From assembly GCA_031414805.1 (NCBI GenBank), contig JANOQJ010000080.1:1-64000 (forward strand): 64,000 bases of DNA. Reading direction: 5' to 3'. This DNA comes from JAAFIW01 sp031414805. GTDB taxonomy: Bacteria > Pseudomonadota > Gammaproteobacteria > Burkholderiales > Burkholderiaceae_C. The position numbers and the translations under genes are program-made. Below, in pieces: positions 9,084 through 17,674 of the stretch (its first letter is position 1; each line of letters starts with the position of its first letter). The notes beneath the pieces were generated by a model. That model was not told where the DNA came from. It saw only the letters and a program-made list of their open reading frames with translations, and made no database searches.

Positions 9084-11210
9084 TTAAACAAGACCGAGCG
9101 CGGTCAGCAGCATGTCAATCGCCTTGATGCCCACAAACGGCACCACCAGCCCGCCCAAACCATAAATCAGCAGGTTGCGCCGCAGTAATGCGGCCGCCCC
9201 AATCGCGCGGTAGCCCACGCCTTTGAGTGCCAGCGGAATCAACGCCACGATGATCAGCGCGTTAAAGATTACCGCTGACAAGATGGCCGAATTGGGGCTG
9301 GTCAGCTGCATCACGTTCAGAGCAGACAGCTGCGGGTAGGTGCTGACAAAAATTGCGGGAATGATCGCGAAGTACTTGGCCAGGTCGTTGGCAATCGAGA
9401 ACGTGGTCAGCGAGCCGCGTGTCATCAGCAGTGCCTTGCCGGTTTCCACCACCTCCAAAAGCTTGGTCGGGTTGGAGTCCAGGTCCACCATATTCCCGGC
9501 TTCTTTGGCGGCCTGCGTGCCGCTGCCCATGGCCACGGCAACATCGGCCTGGGCCAGCGCGGGCGCGTCGTTGGTGCCGTCACCCGTCATGGCGACCAGG
9601 CGGCCTTCGGCCTGGTAGCTGCGAATCAGCTTCAGCTTGTCTTCTGGCGTCGCTTCAGCCAGAAAGTCATCTACGCCTGCTTCAGCAGCGATGGCGGCGG
9701 CGGTCAGTTTGTTGTCGCCGGTGATCATCACCGTCTTGATACCCATGGCGCGCAATTGTGCAAACCGCTCGCGGATGCCGGTTTTCACAATGTCTTTGAG
9801 CTCCACCACGCCCAGCACCTGCGCCATGCCGCCTTCGATTTGCGCCACCGCCAGCGGCGTGCTGCCGCGTCGTGCAATGTCGTCGCCGGTGCGCAGCACC
9901 TCGTCCGGCACGGTGCCGCCGTGGGTCTGCGCGTACTGGCGTATGGCGTCGACCGCGCCTTTGCGCAGTTGCCGCAGGCTGCCGTCGGGTGCTTTCACAT
10001 CCACACCGCTCATGCGCGTTTGTGCGGTGAACGGTACCTCGTGCGTGGTGCCTATCAGGGCTTGCGCGTGGTTCATTTTTTGCGCCAAGGTCACGATGCT
10101 GCGGCCCTCGGGCGTTTCGTCGGCCACCGAGGCTTGCAGGGCGCAGGTGGCCAGTTTGGCCTCGGTGATGCCGGGAGACGGAAAGAAGGCGCTGGCCTGG
10201 CGGTTGCCGTAGGTGATGGTGCCGGTTTTGTCCAGCAACAGCACGTCCACGTCGCCAGCAGCTTCCACCGCACGACCCGAGGTGGCAATCACGTTGGCCT
10301 GCATCATCCGGCTCATGCCTGCCACGCCCACGGCGGAGAGCAGGCCGCCGATGGTGGTGGGGATCAGGCAAACCAGCAGCGCCATCAAGGCGGTCAGGCT
10401 GACCACCGTGCCAGTACCTGCCGCTTGCACGCTAAATATAGAGAAGGGCAAGAGGGCAGCGGTCACCACCAGGAACACGATGGTCAGCGCCACCAGCAGG
10501 ATGGTGAGTGCCACTTCATTGGGCGTCTTCTGGCGTTTGGCACCTTCCACCATGCTGATCATGCGGTCCAGAAACGACTCGCCGGGGTTCACGGCGATGC
10601 GCACCACCAGCCAGTCCGATAGAACGCGGGTACCACCTGTGACGGCTGAAAAGTCGCCGCCCGATTCGCGCACCACCGGGGCCGATTCGCCGGTGATGGC
10701 GCTCTCGTCCACAGAGGCAACGCCTTCAATCACTTCGCCGTCCAGCGGAATCATGTCGCCCGCTTCCACTAGCACCACATCGCCTTTGCGCAGGTTGTCC
10801 GCTTCGTCGGGCAACCAGGAGGTGCCGTGGTGAACGGCTTTCTCGTTGCTGGAAACAGGGTATTTTTTGGCTACGGTGGTTTTCTTCAACCCGCGCAGCG
10901 AAGCGGCCTGGGCTTTGCTGCGCCCCTCGGCGAGCGCTTCCGCAAAGTTGGCAAACAGCACCGTGAACCACAGCCACAGCGCCACAGCCACGATGAAGCC
11001 GGTGGACTCCGCGCCCGCAGCGGCGGTGGCTTGTAAGGATTGCAGCGCTAACAAGCTGGTCAAAATGCTGCCGATATAGACGACAAACATCACCGGGTTG
11101 CGCCATTGCGCCTGCGGTGTGAGCTTGGTGAAACTGGCCAGCAGCGCGGGTTTCACTAGCGCCGGGTCGAGCAGGGTGAGGGTCGTTTTGGTATTCATGG
11201 TGGAACTCAT
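9084..11210 (-). CDS. kdpB: Potassium-transporting P-type ATPase subunit KdpB
   Basis: A 708-residue P-type ATPase catalytic subunit that couples ATP hydrolysis to K+ uptake through KdpA. It has TGES (173-176) in the actuator domain, phosphorylation site D327 in DKTGT, a GDGTND hinge and about seven membrane spans. The first ATG (MSSTMNTK) was taken; an ATG four codons in is equally possible. The 167-base gap to kdpA holds an inverted-repeat element, unusual in an operon whose other genes almost touch. Confidence 0.96.
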   Translation of the reverse strand: MSSTMNTKTTLTLLDPALVKPALLASFTKLTPQAQWRNPVMFVVYIGSILTSLLALQSLQATAAAGAESTGFIVAVALWLWFTVLFANFAEALAEGRSKAQAASLRGLKKTTVAKKYPVSSNEKAVHHGTSWLPDEADNLRKGDVVLVEAGDMIPLDGEVIEGVASVDESAITGESAPVVRESGGDFSAVTGGTRVLSDWLVVRIAVNPGESFLDRMISMVEGAKRQKTPNEVALTILLVALTIVFLVVTAALLPFSIFSVQAAGTGTVVSLTALMALLVCLIPTTIGGLLSAVGVAGMSRMMQANVIATSGRAVEAAGDVDVLLLDKTGTITYGNRQASAFFPSPGITEAKLATCALQASVADETPEGRSIVTLAQKMNHAQALIGTTHEVPFTAQTRMSGVDVKAPDGSLRQLRKGAVDAIRQYAQTHGGTVPDEVLRTGDDIARRGSTPLAVAQIEGGMAQVLGVVELKDIVKTGIRERFAQLRAMGIKTVMITGDNKLTAAAIAAEAGVDDFLAEATPEDKLKLIRSYQAEGRLVAMTGDGTNDAPALAQADVAVAMGSGTQAAKEAGNMVDLDSNPTKLLEVVETGKALLMTRGSLTTFSIANDLAKYFAIIPAIFVSTYPQLSALNVMQLTSPNSAILSAVIFNALIIVALIPLALKGVGYRAIGAAALLRRNLLIYGLGGLVVPFVGIKAIDMLLTALGLV

Positions 11211-11233
11211 TACTGTCCCGGGAAGCTAAACGC

Positions 11234-11330
11234 GTCATTCCCGCGAAGGCGGGAATCCACCTTTGCGGCGTGGGCGCATGGGCATACGGCGTAGACCTCG
11301 CGCCTGGATTTCCGCCTGCGCGGGAATGAC
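11234..11330. repeat. Inverted-repeat element, copy 2, between kdpA and kdpB
   Basis: Arms 11234-11259 and 11305-11330 (gtcattcccgcgaaggcggg and its near complement) match the element at 1881-1978. It lies inside the kdp operon and would form a hairpin in the kdpA-kdpB transcript. Confidence 0.75.
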
Positions 11331-11377
11331 GGGGAAACGGTTTTCATCAATTGAGGAAGAGTCATGTTGTGCTTTCT

Positions 11378-13171
11378 TTACTTCCCAGACCACAAGATCA
11401 GGTGCTCCACTACCGGCCCCAAGGCCAGCGCGGGAACATAGTTCAGTAGTCCCACCAGCAGCACGGTGAACACCAGCAGCAACACAAACAGCGGCCCGTG
11501 TGTGGGCAAGGTGCCGGGCGTCACTGGCAAGCGCTTTTTTGCCGCCAGCGCACCGGCAATCGCCAGCACCGGCACGATCACGCCAAAGCGGCCCAGCCAC
11601 ATCACCACGCCCAACAGCGTGTTGTAGAACGGCGTGTTGGCCGACAGCCCCGCAAAGGCGCTGCCGTTGTTATTGCCCGCCGAGGTCAGTGCATAAAGAA
11701 TTTCCGAAAAGCCGTGCGCGCCCGGGTTGGCAATGCCCACCCGACCGGCTCCGGCCATGACCGCAATAGCGGTGCCCAGCAGCACCAAGATGGGCGTGAC
11801 CAGGATGGTGATGGACACCAGCTTCATCTCGTGCGCCTCGATTTTTTTGCCCAGATATTCTGGCGTGCGGCCAATCATCAAGCCGGCAATAAACACCGCC
11901 AGCAGCGCAAAAATCAGCATGCCGTACAAGCCGGTGCCCACGCCGCCAAACACCACCTCGCCCAGTTGCATCATCACCATCGGCACCATGCCGCCCAGCG
12001 GTGTGAACGAGTCGTGCATGGCGTTCACCGCGCCGCACGAGGCAGCCGTGGTGATGACCGCAAACAGCCCCGAAGCCGTGATGCCGAAGCGGGTTTCCTT
12101 GCCTTCCATGTTGCCGCCGGCTTGTGAGCTGCTGGCTAGTGGATCCACGCCCAGAGGTACCAGCAGCGGGTTTCCCGCCTGCTCTGCGGGCCATATTGCC
12201 GCCACCGCAAGAACAAACATCACGGTCATGGCGGCCAGCACGGCAAAGCCTTGCCTGCGGTCGCCCACCACGTTGCCAAAAGCCAGGCAGAGCGCCGCTG
12301 GAATCAGAAAAATAGCCAGCATCTGTGCCAGATTGGACAAGGCCGTCGGGTTCTCATACGGGTGCGCTGAGTTGGCGTTAAAGAAGCCACCGCCATTGGT
12401 GCCCAGCATCTTGATGGCCTCTTGCGAGGCTACCGGACCCATCGCCAGGGTCTGGGTGTTGGTGGTGGCCTTCTCCAGGGTTGGCGCGCCTTTTACATCA
12501 GGCTTGCCGGTGGGTGTTTGATACGTCGTGGTTTCCACCGTGGTGACGCTTTGGTAAGGAGAGAGGTTTTGGATCACGCCCTGGCCGACTAAAAACAACG
12601 ACAACAGCAGCGACAGGGGCACCAGCAACCACAGCGTGATGCGCGTGATGTCCACCCAGAAGTTGCCAATTTCTGCAACAGATCGCCCGGCAAACCCGCG
12701 CATGAGCGCAAACACCACCGCGACACCAGTGGCAGCTGACAAAAAGTTTTGTACTGTGAGTGCCAGCATTTGCGTCAGATAGCTCATGGTGCCTTCACCG
12801 GCGTAGCCCTGCCAGTTGGTGTTGGACACGAAGCTGATGGCGGTGTTAAACGCCGAGTCGGGCGAGACCGCGCCCATACCCGCTGGGTTGAAAGTGCCCG
12901 CCATTGGCATGCTCCCCTGCAAACGCTGCAACAGATACACCGCTACCACGCCCACCACGTTGAACACCAGCAGGGCCAAGGCGTAGTGTTGCCACGACAT
13001 GCCCGTTTTCGTCGCCGGGCCACCCAGTCGCCACACCGGCGCTTCGGCGCGCTGCAGCCACGCAGGCAGTTGGCCGGTGCACAGCACTGTGAGCCACCGG
13101 CCCAAAGGCCAGGCCCCTACAAAAAGCAATAGCAGAAAGGCAATGAGAAGCCCGTAGGCGGCAGCAGTCAT
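11378..13171 (-). CDS. kdpA: Potassium-transporting ATPase channel subunit KdpA
   Basis: A 597-residue membrane protein of the superfamily of K+ transporters that forms the K+ pathway of the Kdp pump. The frame is open to 13345, but the family N-terminus (MTAAAYGLLIAFLLLLFVGA) begins at 13171. That start is three bases from the kdpF stop, and the upstream frame overlaps kdpF. Family blocks include NTAISFVSNTNWQGYAGE, GTNGGGFFNANSAHPYENPT and TSAGNNNGSAFAGL, the selectivity-filter and re-entrant loop regions. About ten membrane spans; normal length. Confidence 0.96.
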   Translation of the reverse strand: MTAAAYGLLIAFLLLLFVGAWPLGRWLTVLCTGQLPAWLQRAEAPVWRLGGPATKTGMSWQHYALALLVFNVVGVVAVYLLQRLQGSMPMAGTFNPAGMGAVSPDSAFNTAISFVSNTNWQGYAGEGTMSYLTQMLALTVQNFLSAATGVAVVFALMRGFAGRSVAEIGNFWVDITRITLWLLVPLSLLLSLFLVGQGVIQNLSPYQSVTTVETTTYQTPTGKPDVKGAPTLEKATTNTQTLAMGPVASQEAIKMLGTNGGGFFNANSAHPYENPTALSNLAQMLAIFLIPAALCLAFGNVVGDRRQGFAVLAAMTVMFVLAVAAIWPAEQAGNPLLVPLGVDPLASSSQAGGNMEGKETRFGITASGLFAVITTAASCGAVNAMHDSFTPLGGMVPMVMMQLGEVVFGGVGTGLYGMLIFALLAVFIAGLMIGRTPEYLGKKIEAHEMKLVSITILVTPILVLLGTAIAVMAGAGRVGIANPGAHGFSEILYALTSAGNNNGSAFAGLSANTPFYNTLLGVVMWLGRFGVIVPVLAIAGALAAKKRLPVTPGTLPTHGPLFVLLLVFTVLLVGLLNYVPALALGPVVEHLILWSGK

Positions 13172-13173
13172 GG

Positions 13174-13272
13174 TTAGAACTCCTGCGCAAACAGCAGCGC
13201 GTAAATCAGGTAGGCCAGCAGCAACAAAACCACCAGACCAGCCAGTCCATACATCATGTTCAGCGCGATCAT
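13174..13272 (-). CDS. kdpF: Small subunit KdpF
   Basis: A 32-codon gene giving a single membrane span; the stretch YGLAGLVVLLLLAYLIYALL is typical of KdpF, a lipid-like stabiliser of the KdpABC complex. Its ATG overlaps the TGA of the 34-codon ORF upstream (ATGA), and its stop is three bases before kdpA. A second in-frame ATG pair is present at codons 6-7. Confidence 0.9.
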   Translation of the reverse strand: MIALNMMYGLAGLVVLLLLAYLIYALLFAQEF

Positions 13273-13373
13273 GAGCGACCTTCCGCAGGCTGCGCGAGTT
13301 TGCGCAAACCCAAGGCCAGCAGCACGGTAGCGCCCCACAACGCAAAGGCTAAACCCAGGTAAACGATGTCCAT
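13269..13373 (-). CDS. Tiny membrane protein at head of kdp operon
   Basis: A 34-codon ORF starting MDIVYLGLAFALWGATVLLA, then GLRKLAQPAEGRS: one hydrophobic helix and a basic tail. A ggag ribosome site sits about 8 bases before the ATG, and it overlaps kdpF by ATGA, so it is very probably translated as the first gene of the operon. Similar short ORFs ahead of kdpF are, as I recall, seen in other Burkholderiales but have no agreed name. Function unknown; a further small pump subunit or a coupling leader are both possible. Confidence 0.65.
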   Translation of the reverse strand: MDIVYLGLAFALWGATVLLALGLRKLAQPAEGRS

Positions 13374-13481
13374 AAACTACTCCAGTGAAAACCTAAGAAG
13401 GCATGGGGCAGTCTGGCTGCATGTGTGTAAAAACGGGGAATGAAGTGTTGGCCAGGAAATAAAAAAAGCGTAAAGATGTCG

Positions 13482-14279
13482 TCAAGCGTTGCGTCTGGCA
13501 AAGACCGACAGACCGTAGCCACTCAGCACAAATGCAACGCCTATGCCGGCACCCGCCACCACAACGATTTCGCCCAGGTTGAAACACTTGTAGATGATTC
13601 CGCCCAGCGCCCAAAGCAGCACCAAGGCATAAAACACATTTCCCTGGTTGCGCCACATCACCCAGGCACCCACCAGCCCAGCGAGTGCGGCGAATGCCGC
13701 CGCCCAGGTGCCTTCTGACAGCCCCGCACCATCAAACCCGCCCGCGTTGAACCACCAGCTCACGCTGTTCAAGATGCAGGCCACAGTGACCCATGCGGTG
13801 AAGATACTGACGGGGAAAATCACAAACGTGTTGACCGCAGCAGTGGCAGGTTTGCGTTCGTACAGCCCGAAGAAAGCGTTCAACGCAGCCGCCACAATCA
13901 GGGCAAGCAACACCACCGTGATCCAGGTGATGCCCTGCCAAGCGGTGACGAATTCCCACACTGCATTCAGCGCCATGGCCGCTGCGGTCCACCAGCCAAT
14001 ATGGCGAAGCCGGGCGTTGCTGAGGTTGGCTGGTAAGGCTTGGTACACCGCATAAGCCGACAAGGCTGCAAAGATCAGGCCCCAAATCGCGAATGAAAAG
14101 CCGGGTGGGGTCAAGAGCGACGGCGATTGTCCAGAGCGCGTGCCGATGTCCTGCATGGCCGCAATACCGAAAAAGCCGGGTATTTGCGTGAGCGGCGGCA
14201 CGCCGATTTGTGCAGCGCAAAAGACGAGGTTCGCGATGGCTCGAACAACGTCTGACAGTGATCGGTTAGCGGTGGCCAT
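13482..14279 (-). CDS. TspO/MBR-like Trp-rich membrane protein
   Basis: A 265-residue membrane protein with about seven or eight hydrophobic spans and scattered tryptophans. The block LLTPPGFSFAIWGLIFAAL, followed by ALNAVWEFVTAWQGI, matches the long TspO-like proteins annotated as tryptophan-rich sensory proteins, whose ligand is unknown. It ends about 110 bases upstream of the kdp leader and is probably a separate unit, 28 bases downstream of the DUF1003 gene. Confidence 0.65.
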   Translation of the reverse strand: MATANRSLSDVVRAIANLVFCAAQIGVPPLTQIPGFFGIAAMQDIGTRSGQSPSLLTPPGFSFAIWGLIFAALSAYAVYQALPANLSNARLRHIGWWTAAAMALNAVWEFVTAWQGITWITVVLLALIVAAALNAFFGLYERKPATAAVNTFVIFPVSIFTAWVTVACILNSVSWWFNAGGFDGAGLSEGTWAAAFAALAGLVGAWVMWRNQGNVFYALVLLWALGGIIYKCFNLGEIVVVAGAGIGVAFVLSGYGLSVFARRNA

Positions 14280-14307
14280 AGAACGGTCGTACGGTGAACG
14301 GGATTTT

Positions 14308-14973
14308 TCAGGATGGGGACTTCAGCGAGTCGTGCGTCACGCTGTCGATCTGAGCTGCCACATGGGCTGGATGTGTGGCTTGAGAAAGCCCCCTGATTTC
14401 CGGGTCGTCTGGTAAATCAGCGCCCACCTTGGCTGCGATGCTTTGCAACATCAAAAGCATCTTGGTGTTTTCCTGCTCGGTGAGCATGCTGATCTGCAGA
14501 TTCAGCCGCGTCTGACGTTGGGTGTGCCCGTTCTCGTGGGTTTGACTGATCAGAATAAACACGGTCAAGAAAATACTCTCGAGTGCTACGACCAGGGTGA
14601 GAAATGTGAACGGAAATGGATCAAGCGGGGGATTCAGCAAGGGAACGCCGTTCGCCACGATCCAGCCGCCAAACACGGCAACCTGAAAACAAACGAAGAA
14701 GATGTTCCCGAACAAGCGTGAGACAAACACAGACGCTCGCTCGCCCCATGTTGCAGACGCTCTTGCCTGGTTTTCCAGCTCAATGATGGCTTGAACGTTT
14801 TTTAACGTCAGGTGATGCGCGTCCACGTTGTCGATGGACTGCGTCAGCAACTGACCGGCATTACGGTAGGTCATGTTGGAGATGCATGGCGCGGCATGTG
14901 CCTGGTTTGATTTGTTGAACATCAAACCGAAACCGCAGGGGATGCGGCAAGTGGCATTGACTGGTAATGACAC
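14308..14973 (-). CDS. DUF1003 family membrane protein
   Basis: A 221-residue protein with two membrane spans (about 100-120 and 135-160) and the family-defining FLTLVVALESIFLTVFILIS followed by a QTHENGHTQRQTRLNLQISM helix. DUF1003 proteins have no assigned biochemical function and are often found among stress genes, as here. The true start may be an inner ATG (MFNKSNQ or MTYRNAG), since the first 18 residues are Cys-rich and unlike the family. Confidence 0.75.
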   Translation of the reverse strand: MSLPVNATCRIPCGFGLMFNKSNQAHAAPCISNMTYRNAGQLLTQSIDNVDAHHLTLKNVQAIIELENQARASATWGERASVFVSRLFGNIFFVCFQVAVFGGWIVANGVPLLNPPLDPFPFTFLTLVVALESIFLTVFILISQTHENGHTQRQTRLNLQISMLTEQENTKMLLMLQSIAAKVGADLPDDPEIRGLSQATHPAHVAAQIDSVTHDSLKSPS

Positions 14974-14985
14974 GCCGTACAGCGC

Positions 14986-16095
14986 TCATTTCGGCCGCAC
15001 GCGTGCCACGGCTGGTTGAACCGCAGCCAACGTCCCGGCACGCAGCTGCGCCACTGCATGGACCACCGCCCGCGCCACATTGCGCGTTTCTTCCTGCATC
15101 GCCGTGTCCTTATCCAGCGTGTCGTGGCTGGTGGCATAGGGCTCGTAATAACCAATGAAACGGTCCAGCCGGGCCACAGAACCGGCATCGACAAAGCCCA
15201 TCCAGTCCAGCCAGTCGCTCAGGGCGCGCCGCGCACCTTCGATGCCCGCCACATCGCCATGTACCACCAGGCCGTAAGCGCGCCCGGCCAGATGCTGCGG
15301 GTAGTCCCATCCCGCCAGCTCTACCACCTTGGCTTTATCGGCCTTTTTGCCGCTGGTGGATGTGGGATCTGGGTTGCCACCATCGGCGCACACCAAACGG
15401 TCGATCATCAGCTTGAGCGGGCTGGGGCTTTGGTACCAGTAGACCGGTGTGACGATGATGACCGCGTGCGCGGCGACCCACCGTTCGTAGATTTCCGCCA
15501 TCCAGTCATTTGTCTGGTTGAGCGCATGGTTGGGGTAGCAACTGCAGGGCCAGTGACACAAGGGCATCGCTGTCGAGGCGCAGCCCTTGCACGGGTGAAT
15601 ATGCAATCCGTAATCCGATGTGATCCGACTCAGGTCCAGTACATCAGGCTCAATATCAGCGGCTGTCAGCACTTCCTTGATCCAGCCCGTCAGCCGAAAA
15701 CTCTTGGATATCTCGCCAGGACAGGTGCCATCGTTGCGTGCCGAGCCACACACCACCAGCACGCGCGAGCGTGTTTCGGGCTTGGCCCACAGCTTCTGTG
15801 CCGCTTCCAGGCGTTGTTTGGTGGCCACCCACTCGCTGGATAACTGGTAGCTGGGATCCGCATAGCCGGGTCCTGCGGTCTGCGTATGCGGGGCTTTTCG
15901 CCCGTCCTCATAGGCCAGCCATGCAATGGTTTCAAGCCGGTTGATGGCCGCACTCTCAGCATCAAACGCAGGATCGGCGAAGGAGGCTTTGAACCGAGTG
16001 CTGAACTGCTCACGCGGTATGTGACCCTGCGACTGCCCCTTGCGAACCTCGGGTGACGTAGGTGTTTCGTTGCTGACGGAAACGGCTGTCATCAA
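14986..16095 (-). CDS. Flavodoxin-fold NAD(P)H-dependent reductase, Cys-rich
   Basis: A 369-residue cytosolic protein. A hydrophilic N-terminal extension of about 110 residues precedes a flavodoxin-like (NADPH-dependent FMN reductase) domain. That domain has VLVVCGSARNDGTCPGEISK for FMN phosphate, VTPVYWYQSPSPLKLMIDR, and a C-terminal AYGLVVHGDVAGIEG block. An insertion near residues 173-190 reads HPCKGCASTAMPLCHWPCSC: five cysteines and two histidines that could bind a metal or cluster. The second ATG (MTAVSV) is an alternative start. Monocistronic; substrate unknown. Confidence 0.7.
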   Translation of the reverse strand: MMTAVSVSNETPTSPEVRKGQSQGHIPREQFSTRFKASFADPAFDAESAAINRLETIAWLAYEDGRKAPHTQTAGPGYADPSYQLSSEWVATKQRLEAAQKLWAKPETRSRVLVVCGSARNDGTCPGEISKSFRLTGWIKEVLTAADIEPDVLDLSRITSDYGLHIHPCKGCASTAMPLCHWPCSCYPNHALNQTNDWMAEIYERWVAAHAVIIVTPVYWYQSPSPLKLMIDRLVCADGGNPDPTSTSGKKADKAKVVELAGWDYPQHLAGRAYGLVVHGDVAGIEGARRALSDWLDWMGFVDAGSVARLDRFIGYYEPYATSHDTLDKDTAMQEETRNVARAVVHAVAQLRAGTLAAVQPAVARVRPK

Positions 16096-16290
16096 TGGCT
16101 CCTTGGTTTGATTTGGCGGGCCACGCTATCGCGCTGTTGACAGCTTGTCTGTTCGATGTCGCACATAGCTGCCACCCCGACCTCAGCCACCGCCGCGGCT
16201 GACTCCTACGTGCCATAGAACGCTGTGCCTACAGCTCAACCCCCACTCTTGCAAAGATGATCCTGGTCACTTCACTTATCAGGAATCGAC

Positions 16291-17247
16291 ATGATCACTA
16301 CCGCACCTCCGGGGCTGCTCGTCCAACGAAACCTGGCGCCAGGCGGCACCACCAGTGCAGTCTCTTGGGGCGCCATCGCCGCGGGTGCCGCTGGCGCAGC
16401 GGCTTTGTCACTCATCCTGTTGATATTGGGTACCGGTCTCGGGTTGTCATCGGTCTCGCCCTGGGCGCGCGAGGGCATCAGTTCACGCACATTCGGTGTG
16501 TCGACCATTTTGTGGATTACGTTGACGCAAGTGCTGGCCTCCGGCATGGGTGGTTACCTGGCAGGCCGGCTTCGCACCCGATGGGAAGGTCTCGACCCGG
16601 ATGAGGTTTACTTTCGCGACACTGCGCACGGATTTCTGGCCTGGGCCATTGCCTCGTTGGCCACGGCAGCCCTGTTGACATCCGCCATTGGTTCAATTGT
16701 GGGCACTGGTATTCAAGCCGGTTCATACGCCGTGGGCGGCATGGCAAATACGGCCGCGGTGACGGCAGCAGGCTCGGCGGCAGCGTTGGGTAGCGAGGCG
16801 TCAAAAACATCTGACGGTGACGCAGGTCCCATTGCTTACCTGCTGGACGGCTTGTTTCGCAAAGACCTCACTACCGCGCCTGGTGTGAGTGCATCCGCCG
16901 TCGTGACAACCGGTTCGGCAGGCGGTGTGTCCACAGCCGAAGTGACGCGCATATTCATGAACACGTTGCGAAGCGGCGCGATGGTGCCTGCTGACGTGAC
17001 GTATATCGGCCAAGCAGTGTCGCAGCGCACCGGATTGAGCCAGCCTGATGCCGAAAAGCGGGTGACGGACACCTATGCCCGCCTGCAAACCCAAGTGCAA
17101 GAGACCGAACTGGCGGCCCGACAGGCTGCTGACAAAGCCCGTAAAGCCTCCGCCTACGGCGCACTGTGGCTGGTGGTGTCGCTGCTGCTGGGTGCGTTTG
17201 CAGCTAGCTGGGCCGGCACGTTCGGCGGTCGCCGTCGCGACGCCTGA
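16291..17247 (+). CDS. Multi-span membrane protein, function unknown
   Basis: A 318-residue protein. The N-terminal half carries the SWGAIAAGAAGAAALSLILL motif followed by three more hydrophobic spans. The middle is soluble and Ala/Ser-rich, and a final span plus basic tail ends GTFGGRRRDA. The S-W-G-A-I-x-A-G-A block is shared with proteins loosely labelled PhnA-like or holin-like; I infer no function from that. It precedes two tiny and small genes and the polyamine genes. Confidence 0.6.
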   Translation: MITTAPPGLLVQRNLAPGGTTSAVSWGAIAAGAAGAAALSLILLILGTGLGLSSVSPWAREGISSRTFGVSTILWITLTQVLASGMGGYLAGRLRTRWEGLDPDEVYFRDTAHGFLAWAIASLATAALLTSAIGSIVGTGIQAGSYAVGGMANTAAVTAAGSAAALGSEASKTSDGDAGPIAYLLDGLFRKDLTTAPGVSASAVVTTGSAGGVSTAEVTRIFMNTLRSGAMVPADVTYIGQAVSQRTGLSQPDAEKRVTDTYARLQTQVQETELAARQAADKARKASAYGALWLVVSLLLGAFAASWAGTFGGRRRDA

Positions 17248-17298
17248 AAAATTCCTGAACTGCTGGTTCAAAAGCTTTTTTAACTTCTGGAGACCACC

Positions 17299-17370
17299 AT
17301 GCGCTCGTTATTGTTGCTATTTCTCGGCATCCCAATCCCGATCATCATTTTGATAGCCATCTTGTTGTGA
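17299..17370 (+). CDS. 23-residue hydrophobic peptide
   Basis: The ORF gives MRSLLLLFLGIPIPIIILIA and three more residues, preceded by ctggag six bases before the ATG. Very similar tiny I/P/L-rich peptides (G-I/L-P-I-P-I-I-I-L) occur, as far as I recall, beside stress genes in other Proteobacteria, which argues for a real gene. Probably one membrane helix; function unknown. Confidence 0.55.
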   Translation: MRSLLLLFLGIPIPIIILIAILL

Positions 17371-17374
17371 ACCC

Positions 17375-17674
17375 ATGACAGCGTTGGAGCCAGGGCTGTA
17401 CCTGCGGGTTCAGGAGCTTGCGTTTGGACCCCAACCGCGACCGCTGCAAAGCGGGTTCTCCGAGTGCACCGCGTATCGCGCACTGGGTTTGTACAACCCG
17501 TCCGAGACTAGCGATGCGTACTTTGTTTTGGCCAATGACCGCGAAGAAGTCTGGTTTATCTGCAATCGCCATTTGCGCGTATTCGCACTGCTGCCGGATG
17601 AGCGCAGTTTTCGTATCCCACTTGCGCCGATAGGCGCGAACGAAAAGGAGCGGTGTGAGACGCTTTCAGGATGA
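17375..17674 (+). CDS. Unknown 99-residue protein coupled to speD
   Basis: A soluble protein without signal peptide, starting MTALEPGLYLRVQELAFG and containing two Trp/Cys-bearing stretches (EVWFICNRHLRVFALLPDE). I do not recognise a family. It begins four bases after the 23-residue peptide gene and overlaps speD by 20 bases, so it is probably co-translated with the polyamine genes. Confidence 0.55.
   Translation: MTALEPGLYLRVQELAFGPQPRPLQSGFSECTAYRALGLYNPSETSDAYFVLANDREEVWFICNRHLRVFALLPDERSFRIPLAPIGANEKERCETLSG

Noticed and set aside
13172..13345. Longer kdpA start adding 58 residues
   Set aside because: The extension overlaps kdpF in another frame and is unlike KdpA N-termini; ATG 13171 is used.
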